A DNA stretch of 64,000 nucleotides from Inonotus obliquus (GCA_032164295.1 JAJHTX010000003.1:3596001-3660000), one strand, 5' to 3'. Positions 23,988-34,740 are shown, numbered from the stretch's first letter. Translations and numbers: made by a program. Notes: generated by a model from the sequence alone, not told the origin.

Positions 23988-24233
23988 TCTTAAGATAATG
24001 ACTACCTAGTACGGAACAATAGAACGAGAACAATAAGACGAGAACAATAAGAACGAATCACATGTGATCACAATAGAACGTGTATTATTAGATTCAAACG
24101 GAGCTTAAATTATCTTGTACTTTAGTATATAAGAACGGCCTCTGGCAGGCAAAGAATATAACGATATTGTGAACGTTCTACGCCTCCTGTCTGAGTTCAT
24201 CTCATTCTCTCTGAGGATTCACTGTGTCTAAAA
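23988..24233 (+). repeat. copia 5' LTR
   Basis: 246 bp from TCTTAAGATAATGAC to GTGTCTAAA. A TATA-like AGTATATAAGAACGG lies near 24124-24138. It contains ACAATAGAACG-type direct repeats in the U3 part. One C/T difference from the 3' LTR is at 24181. Confidence 0.9.
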
Positions 24234-24244
24234 GGTTATGAGCC
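24234..24244 (+). other. copia primer-binding site, half-tRNA type
   Basis: GGTTATGAGCC directly follows the 5' LTR. It is complementary to GGCTCATAACC, the anticodon stem-loop of eukaryotic initiator tRNA-Met. Copia and Ty5 elements are known to prime from an internally cleaved initiator tRNA, so this is probably a half-tRNA primer site. Confidence 0.7.
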
Positions 24245-24288
24245 TTGCTTGACACTGCACGCACCCTCGATCTACGCTCAACATCTTT

Positions 24289-25268
24289 ATGTCTACTGGC
24301 TCAACGTCGAACGTCCCTGTAACACGCTCTCGAGCATCTGCTGCCGTTAACCCTACTCCACCGACGACTCAAGTCATCGTACCTGCTACTCCTCAACCAC
24401 CGCCACCATCTCCCTCTAACGCATCATCTTCATCTTCATCTAACGCATCTACCCCTCCACCAACGAACCCAATGGCAACGTATACGCCAGTCTTTGTTGT
24501 TACGAACATAGACAATAGCGATGTTAACCGCACTTTCAATAAACTCGAAAAGTTGTCGGGCATTGCAAACTACCAAACGTGGAAATTTAGGATTATATCT
24601 GGGCTTGCGGCCCTAGGCTTATCCGATCATCTGAAGTACGAACCAGACCCAAACGACGCTGAAGAATATCGAATGAATATGTGCATTTATCATGCCATAA
24701 TAAGTTCAATTCCAAATCATTTACTTGGAAACTTGCTAACGAAGCAGACGGTCAAAACTATTTGGTCAGCTTTAGCTGATAGATACGATATTCAAACAAC
24801 GGTTACCGACTCTGCTGACATCTCGAAACTATTTACGATACGCGGACATGTTACGGAATTTGACAAAACACTCGATAAAGTTCAAGAAAGTTACGCTCAA
24901 CTCTGCGCACATGGTCATCAACCGGACGATAAAACGTACATCAGCGCTATTAACCTCGCAACGCCACCGCCTTACAAACGAATTGCGCTTATGCTTGAAG
25001 ACCAAATCAAGTATTTTAACGATACAATAGCTCAAAACCCCGCGCAACACAAAACATTATCACCTGAAACACTCATTGTGCAACTACGAGCGGCTTTCGC
25101 GTCCTGGAAGTCGCAATACAAGCCTTATCACCCCTCTCCCGGACGAGGCAGAGGATACGTTAACAGAGGCAGAGGAACCCCTTACGAACGAGGACGCGGA
25201 CGTGGATATAAAGGATCAAACTTTAACCCGCGTCACACTCCCTATCAAAACCACGATCACTCAAACGC
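24289..25268 (+). CDS. copia Gag, N-terminal part (split from its zinc knuckle)
   Basis: Starts at the ATG at 24289 after a 55-bp leader. The Pro/Ser-rich N-terminus is followed by a typical copia Gag core (FNKLEKLSGIANYQTWKFRI near residue 83, IWSALADRY near residue 160) and an Arg/Gly-rich region (PGRGRGYVNRGRG). It is interrupted after HSNA by a type 2 element. Beyond it, at 26994-27109, the frame resumes with a CCHC knuckle (CFNCNRFGHYSKDC) and then runs into element X. The open frame that continues to 25326 is read-through into the insertion. Confidence 0.8.
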
Positions 25269-26988
25269 TGAATGTGCGAGAACGCGGCCGGTATTAGAAA
25301 TACCGGATGAGGGGGGTACGATTTAGATGCGTTGGGAGGGCCGGTACGTGGCGGTACTAAGTCGTACAGTCACAGACAAGTCGTCAAGAGAGAATAGTAG
25401 GGCCTGGCTGGATTGATGAGTACAGGAGACTATAGGTGACCGCTCAAGAGGAGAGGTATCAGGAGACGATCAATACCGAGACGAATCCGTCGATACCGAG
25501 TCGTCTAGTGTCCGGTATTACGGTAGAGAGAACGAAGCAGTAGAGGAAGCGAGCTGAGGAGGTGTTTTTGATAGGACTGGTCGTGAGACGAGAGACGAGG
25601 GCGACGAAGACGAGAACGACGACTACCGGTATCGATACCGGTGACTACGAGACGAGACGAACGAACGGGGACTTGAACGGGATGAGCAAAACCCGGACCT
25701 TCACTCTGGAAGTTCCTCTCAGATTAGCTGGTTTGCTACAGTAGAACATGCAGGCTATAAATACCATAATACCGTAGCCATTCAAGATACCAAATGGGGG
25801 GTTTTTACAAGTCGAATCGTACCGTAATCCGGTACAAGAAATGGAACATAAGGTCGAATCAAATGTAAAATTACAATCAGGGGAAACATAAGATGATGAA
25901 TGAATAAGAAGTTTTATCAGGGGGTAGCTAAGAATAGGGTGGGACGAGACAAGAACCCAATGAAAACTCACGACGAGCGATACCGAGGTAGGGCGGCGAT
26001 ACCGACGTCGACCAGCGCTAAATTAAGGACGTGTCTCAAGCTACCGCATGGGCGCTCCTGGCGATGTCCCTGTCGTAGGAGAAGCACGTCATCCTGATTT
26101 ACCTTTGTTCCGGTATCATGATCCGTGCGGCGTCAGTCTGGGCGTCTACCGATCGATCGGACGGCGTGCTCCGATGTAGACGTGTCGGTACAACCCAACC
26201 TTGGCAATGGGGTACTCTACCGTTCGGTACCAATCAGTACCCTGGGATCGTCCCTGAGCATCGCTCTAGCCCCTCGATATCGACCGGTACGCGTCGCCTG
26301 ACTCGACTGGGCATTGCTTGGCTTCCCCTCCGAGTCGGATCGATGGCCTCCTCCGAGATCGAAGCAGCGTACGGTGGACTTGATTCATTTCCCAACCTTC
26401 CTCTCGACGTAGATCTCCGATGGCGTGGTCTCGACCTAGCACACGTAACGAACTCCGGTATCGGAGCGGACCATCGGTATCAACACCGGTATCGTCGGTA
26501 TCGATGTATGGCGGTTCGGAAGGGCATACCGTCGGGCTTGGAACCTCGACCATGATCCAACTCTTCGCAGCAACGTATGGCAGACCGAGTGCAGCTTTGT
26601 GAGCCTTTTTCTATGGTATGGGCTGTCGAGGGCGTAGTATCGACTAGGTGTGGAGTATTAAGCGTCGGTATCAGGACGGGTGGACGGTACGGTATCGGTA
26701 TCATCGGTATCGAAGTCTGGTGGTTCGGTACTATGATGGAAGACGGGCGTAGGGATTGGTGATTCGGTATTGGCGCAGAAGTGGACCAGTTCTCAATCGC
26801 TCTCAGCCTTGTCGAATCGCAGAAGCCTCGTACTTTGTTGGAACCGCAGGCGTAGATAGGACGGCAGAAGTACCGTGGTCCGAAGAGAAGTAAGAAGCGG
26901 TAGAATCGCAGAAGTATTGTTAATTGGAAGAAGCGGTAGAATCGCAGAATTAAGCCCATATCGATCGTAGCCTCCGGTATTACTCTTT
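25269..26988 (+). mobile_element. GGTACCG-rich LTR-like element, type 2, with perfect TSD
   Basis: Begins TGAATGTGCGAGAACGCGG and ends GGTATTACTCTTT. The 5-bp duplication AACGC is exact (25264-25268 and 26989-26993). The TATA box GGCTATAAATACC lies near 25753. It is inserted in copia gag just before the zinc knuckle, so it is younger than the copia. ORFs such as 26118-26555 are not maintained in the other copies, and I treat it as non-coding. Confidence 0.8.
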
Positions 26989-26993
26989 AACGC

Positions 26994-27109
26994 TGCACAG
27001 CAAAAAGACATGACGAAGGTCAAGTGCTTTAATTGCAACAGGTTCGGTCACTACTCAAAGGACTGCCGATTCCCTCCAACCGACGCTACAAAGAATGCAC
27101 GCACGAAAC
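26994..27109 (+). CDS. copia Gag zinc-knuckle segment
   Basis: This short piece of the gag-pol frame between two nested insertions reads AAQQKDMTKVKCFNCNRFGH and then YSKDC, a CCHC nucleic-acid-binding knuckle, followed by PPTDATKNARTK. It joins in frame to the sequence before 25269 and to the pol region after 28783 when the insertions and one copy of each target duplication are disregarded. Confidence 0.8.
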
Positions 27110-27170
27110 TGTTAGAAAACGCTCGCCCTAAAGGGACTATACAGTAACCACAATAGGACGGTCCGGTTGG

Positions 27171-27390
27171 TTACGGGTTCGGCGATGCTTTTCTAAAGGT
27201 TTCCGGAGCCTACTCGGTTTTCACAAGCAGGGCAGATTCCTAAGTATACTAGGCGTTGCCTCAAACGTTCACTAGGTTGTTTCACCAGTGTTACGGGTTC
27301 GACGGTGCTATTCCAAGGGTTTCCGGAGCCTCGATGGGGCAGATTCCCAAGTGTACTAAGCGTTGTCTCGGACGCTCACTTTTAACTAAT
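27171..27390. repeat. 120-bp tandem duplication inside element X
   Basis: TTACGGGTTCGRCGRTGCT begins at 27171 and again at 27291, each time followed by TTTCCGGAGCCT and GGGCAGATTCCYAAGT. The element X copy at 59378 has a single unit, which explains most of its shorter length. Confidence 0.65.
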
Positions 27391-27948
27391 CAAGTCGGGC
27401 CTCAACCTCGTTGACAGACTAGTAGGACAGTGTCGACTGCCGTTCGTAAGCTTCTCTAGTCGGTGGACGACTAATCAATCGTTCCACGCCGTAGAGTAAG
27501 AGAGGTTAAGCAGATTAGGTGGTCTTCAGATTAGAAGCTAGATGCCTAAGAGGACTCGATGTACAAGACGATCGAAAGAAAGATGGGGAGCTACGGTCTA
27601 AGTCTACAACTATTTATACCTTTTCCTCATGTTGTGGACGGACCACTTCCTACGCTCCGTAGTTCCTACTCTCGATCTGATTCGTTGTTCTAGCTTCCAA
27701 ACTCGTCTGGTAATTCCATTGTTCTGCTGCGGATTGACTCATCGACTGCGCACTGTGCAAGGCGATGACTCGGCGTTGACTCATCTTGACTTGAACTGAA
27801 TTGAAACCTATGCTCGGGGTCGGCCTTGTGCTGCGCCCTGTGCATAGAGTGAGTCAGTGAGTGAGTCATTGAATGCGTGTTCGTATGCCATTGGTTTTGC
27901 ATGGCTGCGCCGTAGTTAGAGTTCGCTCGTCCGCAGTTGCTCGTGCAT

Positions 27949-28725
27949 TTAAGGAATTCCGTCGGGGTTCCGTTGTATAGCATCTGGGGCTATGAAGGCT
28001 GTGATTTGCTTGTCGCCTCGGGACTCTTGTTCGGGGCCGTCAAGTGTGATTCGACATCGGATATCATCGTGGGGAAACCAAGGTGGTTTAACGTATGTGC
28101 CTATGGCGATGAGTAGCCGTACACTTCGTCGAGTATCGTTCGAAGGTATTCTCCAGCCTAGGTATAGGTCTCCTTGTAGTCGAATAGCTTTGCAGTATGC
28201 CCATAGTTCCCTGAGTGTGTTTGCAACCCATGCCGCTGTTATCGGTGAGCGGCGGTTCGTAACATAGTCTGCACTGATCTCCACGAATGTGCTTGGGCAC
28301 TCGAGTGCTAGTATGTCGTGGATTCCTACTATTGTCCAGTGCGTCTTTGGTTGCATGCCTATTGCCGTATCCATTGCTATTGTTGACCTCGTGCGATTTC
28401 GAACGACCTCCGGGGGATTGTGATATTCTCGATAAGCTGTTGCTCGTTCGCTGGACACATGATATGTCAACATGCCCGTTGCCTCCCGTAGTATTATCTT
28501 GTGTAGGTCTTCGATGATCTGTCGCACTCTTCTGCATTTATAGCAAGCCGTTGGATGTTGCTGTACTTGCTGCATCGTTTGCGAAGGTTTAGTGTGATCG
28601 TCGGGATTAGCGTTGCTAGCCGATGCTTCTTGATCGTCGGCTTCGGATTGTATTAGATTCGCGTGTTCTTCGCTTCTCGCTGTCGATCCTGATCGTCTCC
28701 GGCCAGTGAAATTAACCGGTCCCAT
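27949..28725 (-). CDS. Element X ORF, 258-aa protein of unknown function (copy 1)
   Basis: Starts at an ATG 58 bp from the start of element X. I do not recognise the protein. The N-terminus is basic and polar (FTGRRRSGSTARS), then Gln-rich, followed by CYKCRRVRQIIEDLHKI with a CxxC pair near residues 61-64, then a folded-looking body with TIVGIHDILALECPSTFVEI and LRELWAYCKAIRLQGDLYLG. No signal peptide or membrane span is evident. The copy at 59436-60212 differs at three residues by eye (E/G, H/P, R/Q) and both are intact. It lies upstream of the TATA box on the same strand, so if X is an LTR the ORF is in U3. Confidence 0.6.
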   Translation of the reverse strand: MGPVNFTGRRRSGSTARSEEHANLIQSEADDQEASASNANPDDHTKPSQTMQQVQQHPTACYKCRRVRQIIEDLHKIILREATGMLTYHVSSERATAYREYHNPPEVVRNRTRSTIAMDTAIGMQPKTHWTIVGIHDILALECPSTFVEISADYVTNRRSPITAAWVANTLRELWAYCKAIRLQGDLYLGWRIPSNDTRRSVRLLIAIGTYVKPPWFPHDDIRCRITLDGPEQESRGDKQITAFIAPDAIQRNPDGIP

Positions 28726-28788
28726 CCGGGGTAGTTTCGATCGGCGTTCCTAATCGAATCAAAATTTCAGCACAATCCTTTCAGAAAC

Positions 28789-31700
28789 GAATCGAAAGCG
28801 GAAAGTTGACGTTTAACTCGCCTCAAGAAGTTATTAATTTTGTAAATCAACAAAACGAAAACAAGAAACAGAAACAACCAATTCCCTCGACATCTACTGC
28901 TCGTATTGAAGAGGTTAACGTTGCCTCAGTCGAAGAAGTTGACATTGCGATGAAGGAATACGATTTCAGTAGTTTTATTGATGAACATTATAAGGAATTG
29001 GAAAACAACATTGACGTAAGTAAAGTTTACGCTATACTTGACTCAGGAGCATCAATTCACTCATCACCACATTTATTCTTAATGCGAAATATTAACAAAA
29101 ACGCAGTTCCTATAGTAATATCAACGGCGAACGGATCTTTATTATTCACGAATACGACTGGAGACTTATTTATTCCAATACTGAAAAATGAAAATACAAA
29201 AACAGTAAGCATTATACGACTTCAAAATGTTTACTATCACCCACGATTAACTTTTACGCTAGTCTCTCAATCTCAATTATGTAAATGTGGATATATATGT
29301 ATCTTTGAAAATGAACATTGTACTATTTATGATTCAAAAAATCGATACTGCGGAAAAATTAAGAAAAATCAAACAAACTTATATCCGATACAAATGCAAA
29401 TTATTAGAACTCCTGAGAAACAACAAATAAATTCAATCACGTTAGAAGAATTACATAAAAAACTCGGACATGTAAGCTACGATTACATAAGAAAATTATT
29501 ACATGACTCACCAGATATTATCAACACACGTGTTATTGATAATAAAGAAAAACAATGCGAAGATTGTTTAAAGGCGAACATAAAAAGATCAATAATACCA
29601 AAAATAAGACAAAGTTCACTATCTGAGAAATACGGAGATATATTACATATGGATATATGGGGACCTGCACCAGTAAAAGGATACGGAAATATTGAATATT
29701 TATTAACAATAGTAGACGACGCCACACGATGGGCAGAAATGATAATGCTAAAACACAAATCAGACAGCTATATAAAATACGTAACTTTTACTACAAAATT
29801 ATTCACACAATACGGAATAAAAATAAAAGTATTACAAAGTGACAACGATACAGTATTTCTATCAAAAGATTTTACAAATTACTTAGAATCACAAGGAACA
29901 ATACGAAGATTAACAGTACATGATACGCCACAACAAAATGGTGTCGCAGAAAGATTACATCAAACAATACTAAATCATACGAGAGCAATGATAACTTCAA
30001 AACAAATACCAAAACATTTATGGGCATACGTAGCCCAACACGCAGTATTCATTTACAACAGAACACCAAGGGTAGCAATAGAATATAAAACACCTTTCCT
30101 TAAACGATATAATGAAAACTTCAAAATAGATAACTTATATGAAATAGGAAGGAAAATAATAATACAAAAAGAAAATACGAATAAATTACAAAATAAAGGA
30201 ATTGAAGGAATATTTATGGGTTACGACGAGGAAACTAAAGATGGAATATTAACATATCATGATGGAAAAATAACTACGGAACGAAATATCCAATTTATCG
30301 ATTACAAAGAATCTCAAATTGAAGGGGAGAAAAATACGAGCAGCATAAAAACAAATCAACAAAATAAAGAACAAAAAGACAACGAAGAAAATATAATTAG
30401 AAGATCAGAACGAGAACGAAAACCTACGAAACGATCATTAGGAATAAACTTTACAAAAGACGAAGACATATCAATACATTTAACAGAATTTGCTTTTACA
30501 AATAATTACAACGACGTACCACAAACGTATCAAGAAGCAATAAAAAGTCCAGATAAAAACAAATGGATCGAGGCAATGAACAAAGAAATACAATCACTAA
30601 TAAAACATAATACATGGGAATACGCTTATCCACCACGAAATATACAAAACATTGTTGGATGCAGATTTGTTTACACAATAAAATACTTATCAGACGGATC
30701 AATAGACAAATACAAAGCACGATTAGTAGCACAAGGATTCAGTCAAAAAGACGGAATAGATTTTTATTCAGACGATTTATTTGCACCAGTAACAAGATTA
30801 TCAACGGCACGATTACTACTAAGCTGGGCAGCAACAAACGACTACGAGATACATCAAATTGATGTGAAATCTGCATACCTATACGGAGAATTAAATTCAA
30901 ACGAAGAAATATATATGAAACCACCACCTGGAAACTTACTAGGTGATATTAACCCAGGACAAGTATTACGACTAAAGAAAGCATTATACGGATTGAAACA
31001 AGCAGGAAGACGATGGTATAAGAAAATACAAGAAATATTAGAAAAATTAGGATTAATAAGATCATACTACGATTACGCTGTTTTCTTTCATAAAAAGAGA
31101 ATGAACAATAAACCTGCATTAATAACGTTTATGCATGTTGATGATATTACGATCATAGGATTAGATAATATAATAATACGAGAATTTAAGAAAGAACTAG
31201 CTAAATCTGTTGAATTTACAGACGGAAACGAAATCAACTGGTTATTAGGTGTCGAAATAAAAAGAAACAGAGAAGAGAGAACGATCACGTTACGGCAAAA
31301 ATCATACATTGAAACAATTCTAAAAAGATTCAATATAGAACCACGAGCTTACAAAACTCCGATGACACCAGGGTTAAGATTATTATCAAACAATAATGAA
31401 GACGAAATAATAGATCAACAAAAATTCATGAGAATGATAGGAAGTTTACGATACGCTGCAGATGCAACACGACCAGACATATCATTTGTCGCTGGACAGT
31501 TAGCTAGACATTTACAAAAACCAACAATATTACATCATCAAACGGCTATTCACGCAATTCAATACTTACATAATACAAAAGAATATTACTTAACATTAGG
31601 CGGCAAAAATGAAATAAACATCAGAGGATTCTGCGACGCAGACGGTGCAAACACTGAAGGATACCGGTCAATAAACGGTTACGTATTTCAAATAAAAGAT

Positions 31701-32084
31701 GCATCAATATCATGGTCAAGTAAACGACAAGAACTAGTACCATTATCAGTATACGAAGGAGAAATCCAAGCTTTAGCACATGCAACGAAAGAAGCTATTT
31801 GGATAAAACATTTTTATAACGAAGTACTTGAAGGATACGATAAAGAGATTATACTTTATAGTGACAATCAAGCAGCCATAAAGACTGTAAAAACGGAAGA
31901 AATTACTTATAACATACGAACAAAACATCTTGATAAACGAAAAGAATTTGTAAGATGTTACATTGAAAACAAAACAATTGACGTACGATACGTGCAAACC
32001 GAAAATCAACGAGCTGACATATTCACGAAAGCGCTAAACGTTAAACAAGTCAAACATCTCTCAGACTTATTAAGTCTATCATGA
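28789..32084 (+). CDS. copia Pol: protease, integrase, RT, RNase H
   Basis: Open to the stop at 32082-32084; the first ATG-independent start is created by the insertion, since the native frame comes from gag. Counting from 28806, the protease active site DSGAS is near residue 79, the integrase HHCC region (LHKKLGHVSYD...CEDCLKAN) near 213-257, its catalytic Asp in HMDIWGP near 283, the second Asp in QSDND near 349 and the Glu in NGVAERLHQ near 384. The RT_2 domain has IDVKSAYLYGEL and the HVDD catalytic box near 777. RNase H motifs FCDADGANT, YEGEIQALAHA and LYSDNQAAIK follow. All key residues are present. Codon use is strongly A-rich, unlike the flanking genes. Confidence 0.9.
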
Positions 32085-32087
32085 GTT

Positions 32088-32097
32088 TGAAGGGGAG
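32088..32097 (+). other. copia polypurine tract
   Basis: GAAGGGGAG immediately precedes the 3' LTR, as expected for the plus-strand primer. Confidence 0.75.
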
Positions 32098-32343
32098 TCT
32101 TAAGATAATGACTACCTAGTACGGAACAATAGAACGAGAACAATAAGACGAGAACAATAAGAACGAATCACATGTGATCACAATAGAACGTGTATTATTA
32201 GATTCAAACGGAGCTTAAATTATCTTGTACTTTAGTATATAAGAACGGCCTCTGGCAGGCAAAGAATATAACGATATTGTGAACGTTCTATGCCTCCTGT
32301 CTGAGTTCATCTCATTCTCTCTGAGGATTCACTGTGTCTAAAA
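32098..32343 (+). repeat. copia 3' LTR
   Basis: 246 bp, the same as the 5' LTR except one base (T for C at 32291). It is followed by the target duplication TGAAG at 32344-32348. Confidence 0.9.
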
Positions 32344-32460
32344 TGAAGAATTACCCCGCACGCGAGAATGTCGAAAAGCACTGCCAACGTGTGTAAATGT
32401 TCGAAACCCACGAGATCCCGCGAAATAGTGCGGCGTTGAGGACATTCATGATTTCTTCCA

Positions 32461-32949
32461 TCACTTGAGCGCGGTCAACCGGTACCGGGGTTCCAGGTGA
32501 GTTCTCGTCTCAGAGACTACTCCAAAAGTCGAAGAATTCACAAATGCAAGATAATGGACAGGACCTGCAACGAACCAGGACAAGTCCGAGAAGTGGGCTT
32601 CCAGTAGTGAAGCAACGCGCTCGTAAGGTGTAAGGTGGGAGATGTGATACAAAATGTATAATATGCTCTCGTTTCGACAGGTGCGCAGGGTTTGGAGGGA
32701 GTCGTGGTGAGGTGGAGGAAGAAGAGAAGCGTTGCAACTAGCAAACCAGACTTCTATCAGTACGTGCTCGAGTTTTGACTTCAGATGATTGCGATGATCG
32801 CCCAGAGATTCCAAGTCTGTGATCATTGGTTATTCTGGCTGCTCTGACTCTTTTCTAGGGGATTTTATTGCTATTCTATAGTGTTCTATGTGTTCTTGCA
32901 ATCTCCAGCATTCCCGGTTTATCCTGAGCATGATGTGGTGGGTTGTTCA
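32461..32949. other. No gene recognised
   Basis: A 121-codon minus-strand ORF (32461-32826) has no recognisable motif and may belong to decayed Argonaute downstream sequence. Nothing else is supported. Confidence 0.3.
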
Positions 32950-33260
32950 CAAACAGCACAGCGCGTTCCAACTAGACTGATAAATTGTTCAGAGCCCTCG
33001 AACTTTCGCACACAGTCGGGGTGTCGTAGTGTATATGCCCGGGCCTGTGTGTATGGACTCTGGGAGATGCTGGACATACTGGAGTGCAGCTCCTTGATCA
33101 AGTATACCGGCGGTCGTCCCATCTCCGCCTTCTCGTGCCACACGATCAGCAAGGACTTTGTCACCGCATGCGGCCTAGCCAACCCAAGTGTCCTCTCATA
33201 TTGTCCATCTCTCTATCCAGTACTGGTGTCGTCGTCCCTGACCCGGGGAACATCGTCATT
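32950..33260 (-). pseudogene. Duplicated Argonaute-adjacent fragment
   Basis: Closely resembles 3180-3480. Both contain GCGCGTTCCAACTA, then TTTCGCACACAGTCGGG and TGCAGCTCCTTGATCAAGTATACCGG. On the minus strand both read GRPH(T/A)VT(E/K)SLLI-WHEK followed by YLIKELHSS. In copy A this lies upstream of the Argonaute N-domain piece, so it may be a decayed N-terminal exon or simply duplicated flanking DNA. No start or continuous frame exists. Confidence 0.4.
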
Positions 33261-33379
33261 CGGTAAGACTGACCTGACTGAACCTCTCTGTTGTTTACTT
33301 TGCAAAGACTATTTGCAATGTGTCCATGTGATTGCAGGCTGCATTTTCTTATCTCTCACCTCCCAAGTAATACACCCCT

Positions 33380-33770
33380 GCGCGAATTCCATACTTGGAA
33401 CGATTGCTCTACGCCGTTTTGCACTGTTCCCATAGTTGAGATGATGAATAATAACTTTGCTCTGCGCTGCTCCCATCTTTGGGATGATTGCTTTGCGCTG
33501 TTCCCATACTTGGAACACTTTGTTTTGCGTTGTTCTCAGAGTTGGGATGATTACTTTGTGTTGTTGCCACACTTGGGATGATGGCTTATCTGTTTTGCAC
33601 GCCACTCTGCGCTGCTGGAATGATGCCTTTGCGCCATTCCCGTAATTGAAATGATTGCTTTGCTCTGTTTTACGTGCCACTCCCATACTTGGAATACTTT
33701 GTTTTGTGCTGTTCTGAGACTTGGGATGATTACTTTGTGCTTGTTTCGCCATGCTGTATCCATTCATGGG
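33380..33770. repeat. Minisatellite array B of TCCCA-N4-TGGGA dyads
   Basis: About ten units matching array A almost base for base in the first half (for example TTCCCATACTTGGAACACTTTG). It is separated from its family P gene by a MITE insertion; two or three further units follow at 34640-34740. Confidence 0.7.
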
Positions 33771-33898
33771 ACCAGTGATTATGTTACTGGCTTCGCCAGG
33801 AACTCTAAATCCGAGTCTGTGCGACTACGATTTTTTCGAGGGGAGGGAAGGGCCAGGTGAGATTTGCATGAAGATTGCAGATCAACTTATCATATGTA

Positions 33899-34550
33899 AG
33901 GTAGGGGAAGTATAAACTCGACTAGGTGTGACGCGCGTCATGCGACCCTGACTTGGCCTGACTTGCCTCATCTGGTGACTCTGGACCCTTTCTTAACTGC
34001 AACTTCCACACAACACAAACTCGATATTGGCTCTCATAGATCTCTTCTAATAAAAATTACAAGCAGATGTATGTTTTTAAAATTAAAAAATATGGACCCC
34101 TGACCTTCCAATTAAGGGATGAACCTTTTTTGTGTCAAATGGCTCAGAATTCATTTTCCAGCATTCTGGTAAGCTTTTCGTAAATTTCGAAAATTTTGAC
34201 CGCAGAATTTTTGCCGCTCTTGGCAGGCACAGGATGACAAATACGGTTCAAATATAGTAATTCACTTATGACTCATATTTATTACTAATATTTGACTAAT
34301 ACATATTTATAACACATATCCTGATGGCTGAGGGAGGTTCAGGAGAGCTGGCTATTGGTGAAACAAGCTTTGTTTTGATGCTTTGTTGAAGTACAAATGG
34401 GATTCTGGCTGCTCTTCTGCTGGCTACCACTGTCCTGAAATCCGACCTTGAGATTTTTGCCTCAGGGTCCTTCCAAATCGGGTAATCTCAGGGTGCTCAG
34501 GGTCATCAGTCACATTGTGACACCTAGTCGAGTTTATACTTCCCCTACCT
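33899..34550. mobile_element. 652-bp MITE with TA target duplication, copy 1
   Basis: Perfect terminal inverted repeats of about 31 bp begin AGGTAGGGGAAGTATAAACT. The element is flanked by TA at 33897-33898 and 34551-34552, as for Tc1/mariner-type or other TA-targeting elements. No transposase ORF is present. The interior is AT-rich. An identical-length copy in inverted orientation lies at 40781-41432. It is inserted in the spacer of minisatellite array B. Confidence 0.85.
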
Positions 34551-34639
34551 TAGCTTAAGTTGCGAAAATTGAAAGTCCGAATCTTAGTCATTGTGGCTGT
34601 GTCGAAATCGTTGTTTTCATCTTAAGATGATTATGCGAC

Positions 34640-34740
34640 GCTATTACCAAACTTGGAATGATCATTAATATTGACTGTTGCCACTAGTACTTTGCGCATA
34701 CTTGGAACGATATTGCTTTGCGCCCTTTTTCTTCTTCTGA
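34640..34740. repeat. Remaining units of minisatellite array B
   Basis: Two or three degenerate dyad units (CCAAACTTGGAATGATCATT, CATACTTGGAACGATATTGC) run into the conserved block CTTTGCGCCCTTTTTCTTC and CTGAAAGGAAATGCTGCCC that also ends array A. Confidence 0.55.

Larger units (their letters stand above)
27110..28783 (-). mobile_element. Element X, LTR-like with an internal ORF, copy 1
   Basis: In its own orientation (minus here) it begins TGAAAGGATTGTGCTG and ends GCGTTTTCTAACA. The flanks are an exact 5-bp duplication GAAAC (27105-27109 and 28784-28788). It is 1674 bp and nearly identical to 59378-60942, apart from a tandem duplication with a 120-bp period near 27171-27390. A TATA box (GGTATAAATAG on minus, near 27620) lies downstream of the ORF on the same strand. 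TG...CA ends, a 5-bp TSD and an internal promoter suggest an LTR with a coding U3 region, but it has no detectable internal pol. Confidence 0.75.
23988..32343 (+). mobile_element. Ty1/copia retrotransposon, young, with two nested insertions
   Basis: Identical-length LTRs (23988-24233 and 32098-32343) differ at one base by eye. The 5-bp target duplication TGAAG is exact (23983-23987 and 32344-32348). The coding region is gag then protease, integrase, RT and RNase H, the copia order. Insertions at 25269-26988 and 27110-28783 split the single gag-pol frame. Both have clean 5-bp duplications and, with them disregarded, the frame is continuous, so the copia was probably intact when it was hit. It sits inside Argonaute remnant B. 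Confidence 0.92.
20590..32460 (+). pseudogene. Argonaute remnant B, split by three mobile elements
   Basis: Three pieces of one Argonaute lie in order on the plus strand. (a) 20590-20760 reads LILILDNN and LHGAVNVLLSKCNA, matching the MID-like stretches of remnants A and C. (b) 22880-22938 plus 23585-23880 reads LRINVKLGSTN, then in a shifted frame MLEGMGVTHP, then SGGDSATGTQSIAS. (c) After an intron (GTAAGT at about 23869, acceptor TTGGCAG) comes YILREMIVEQMK at 23951-23987, continued beyond the copia at 32349 as NYPARENVEKH. Insertions at 20964-22664, 22939-23576 and 23988-32343 interrupt it. GMGVTHP has Gly in place of the first catalytic Asp of GMDVTHP. The gene is non-functional. Confidence 0.7.

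Noticed and set aside
26118..26555. 145-codon ORF in the type 2 element (and 21160-21603)
   Set aside because: The frame is not preserved between copies and both strands are open over the same sequence because of its composition.
27690..27983. 97-codon ORF beside the element X ORF (also 60178-60471)
   Set aside because: It overlaps the end of the 258-aa frame and consists largely of the TGACTCAC-like microsatellite; conservation follows from the near identity of the copies.
32461..32826. 121-codon minus-strand ORF after the copia
   Set aside because: No recognisable domain, and the plus strand here carries the continuation of the Argonaute remnant.
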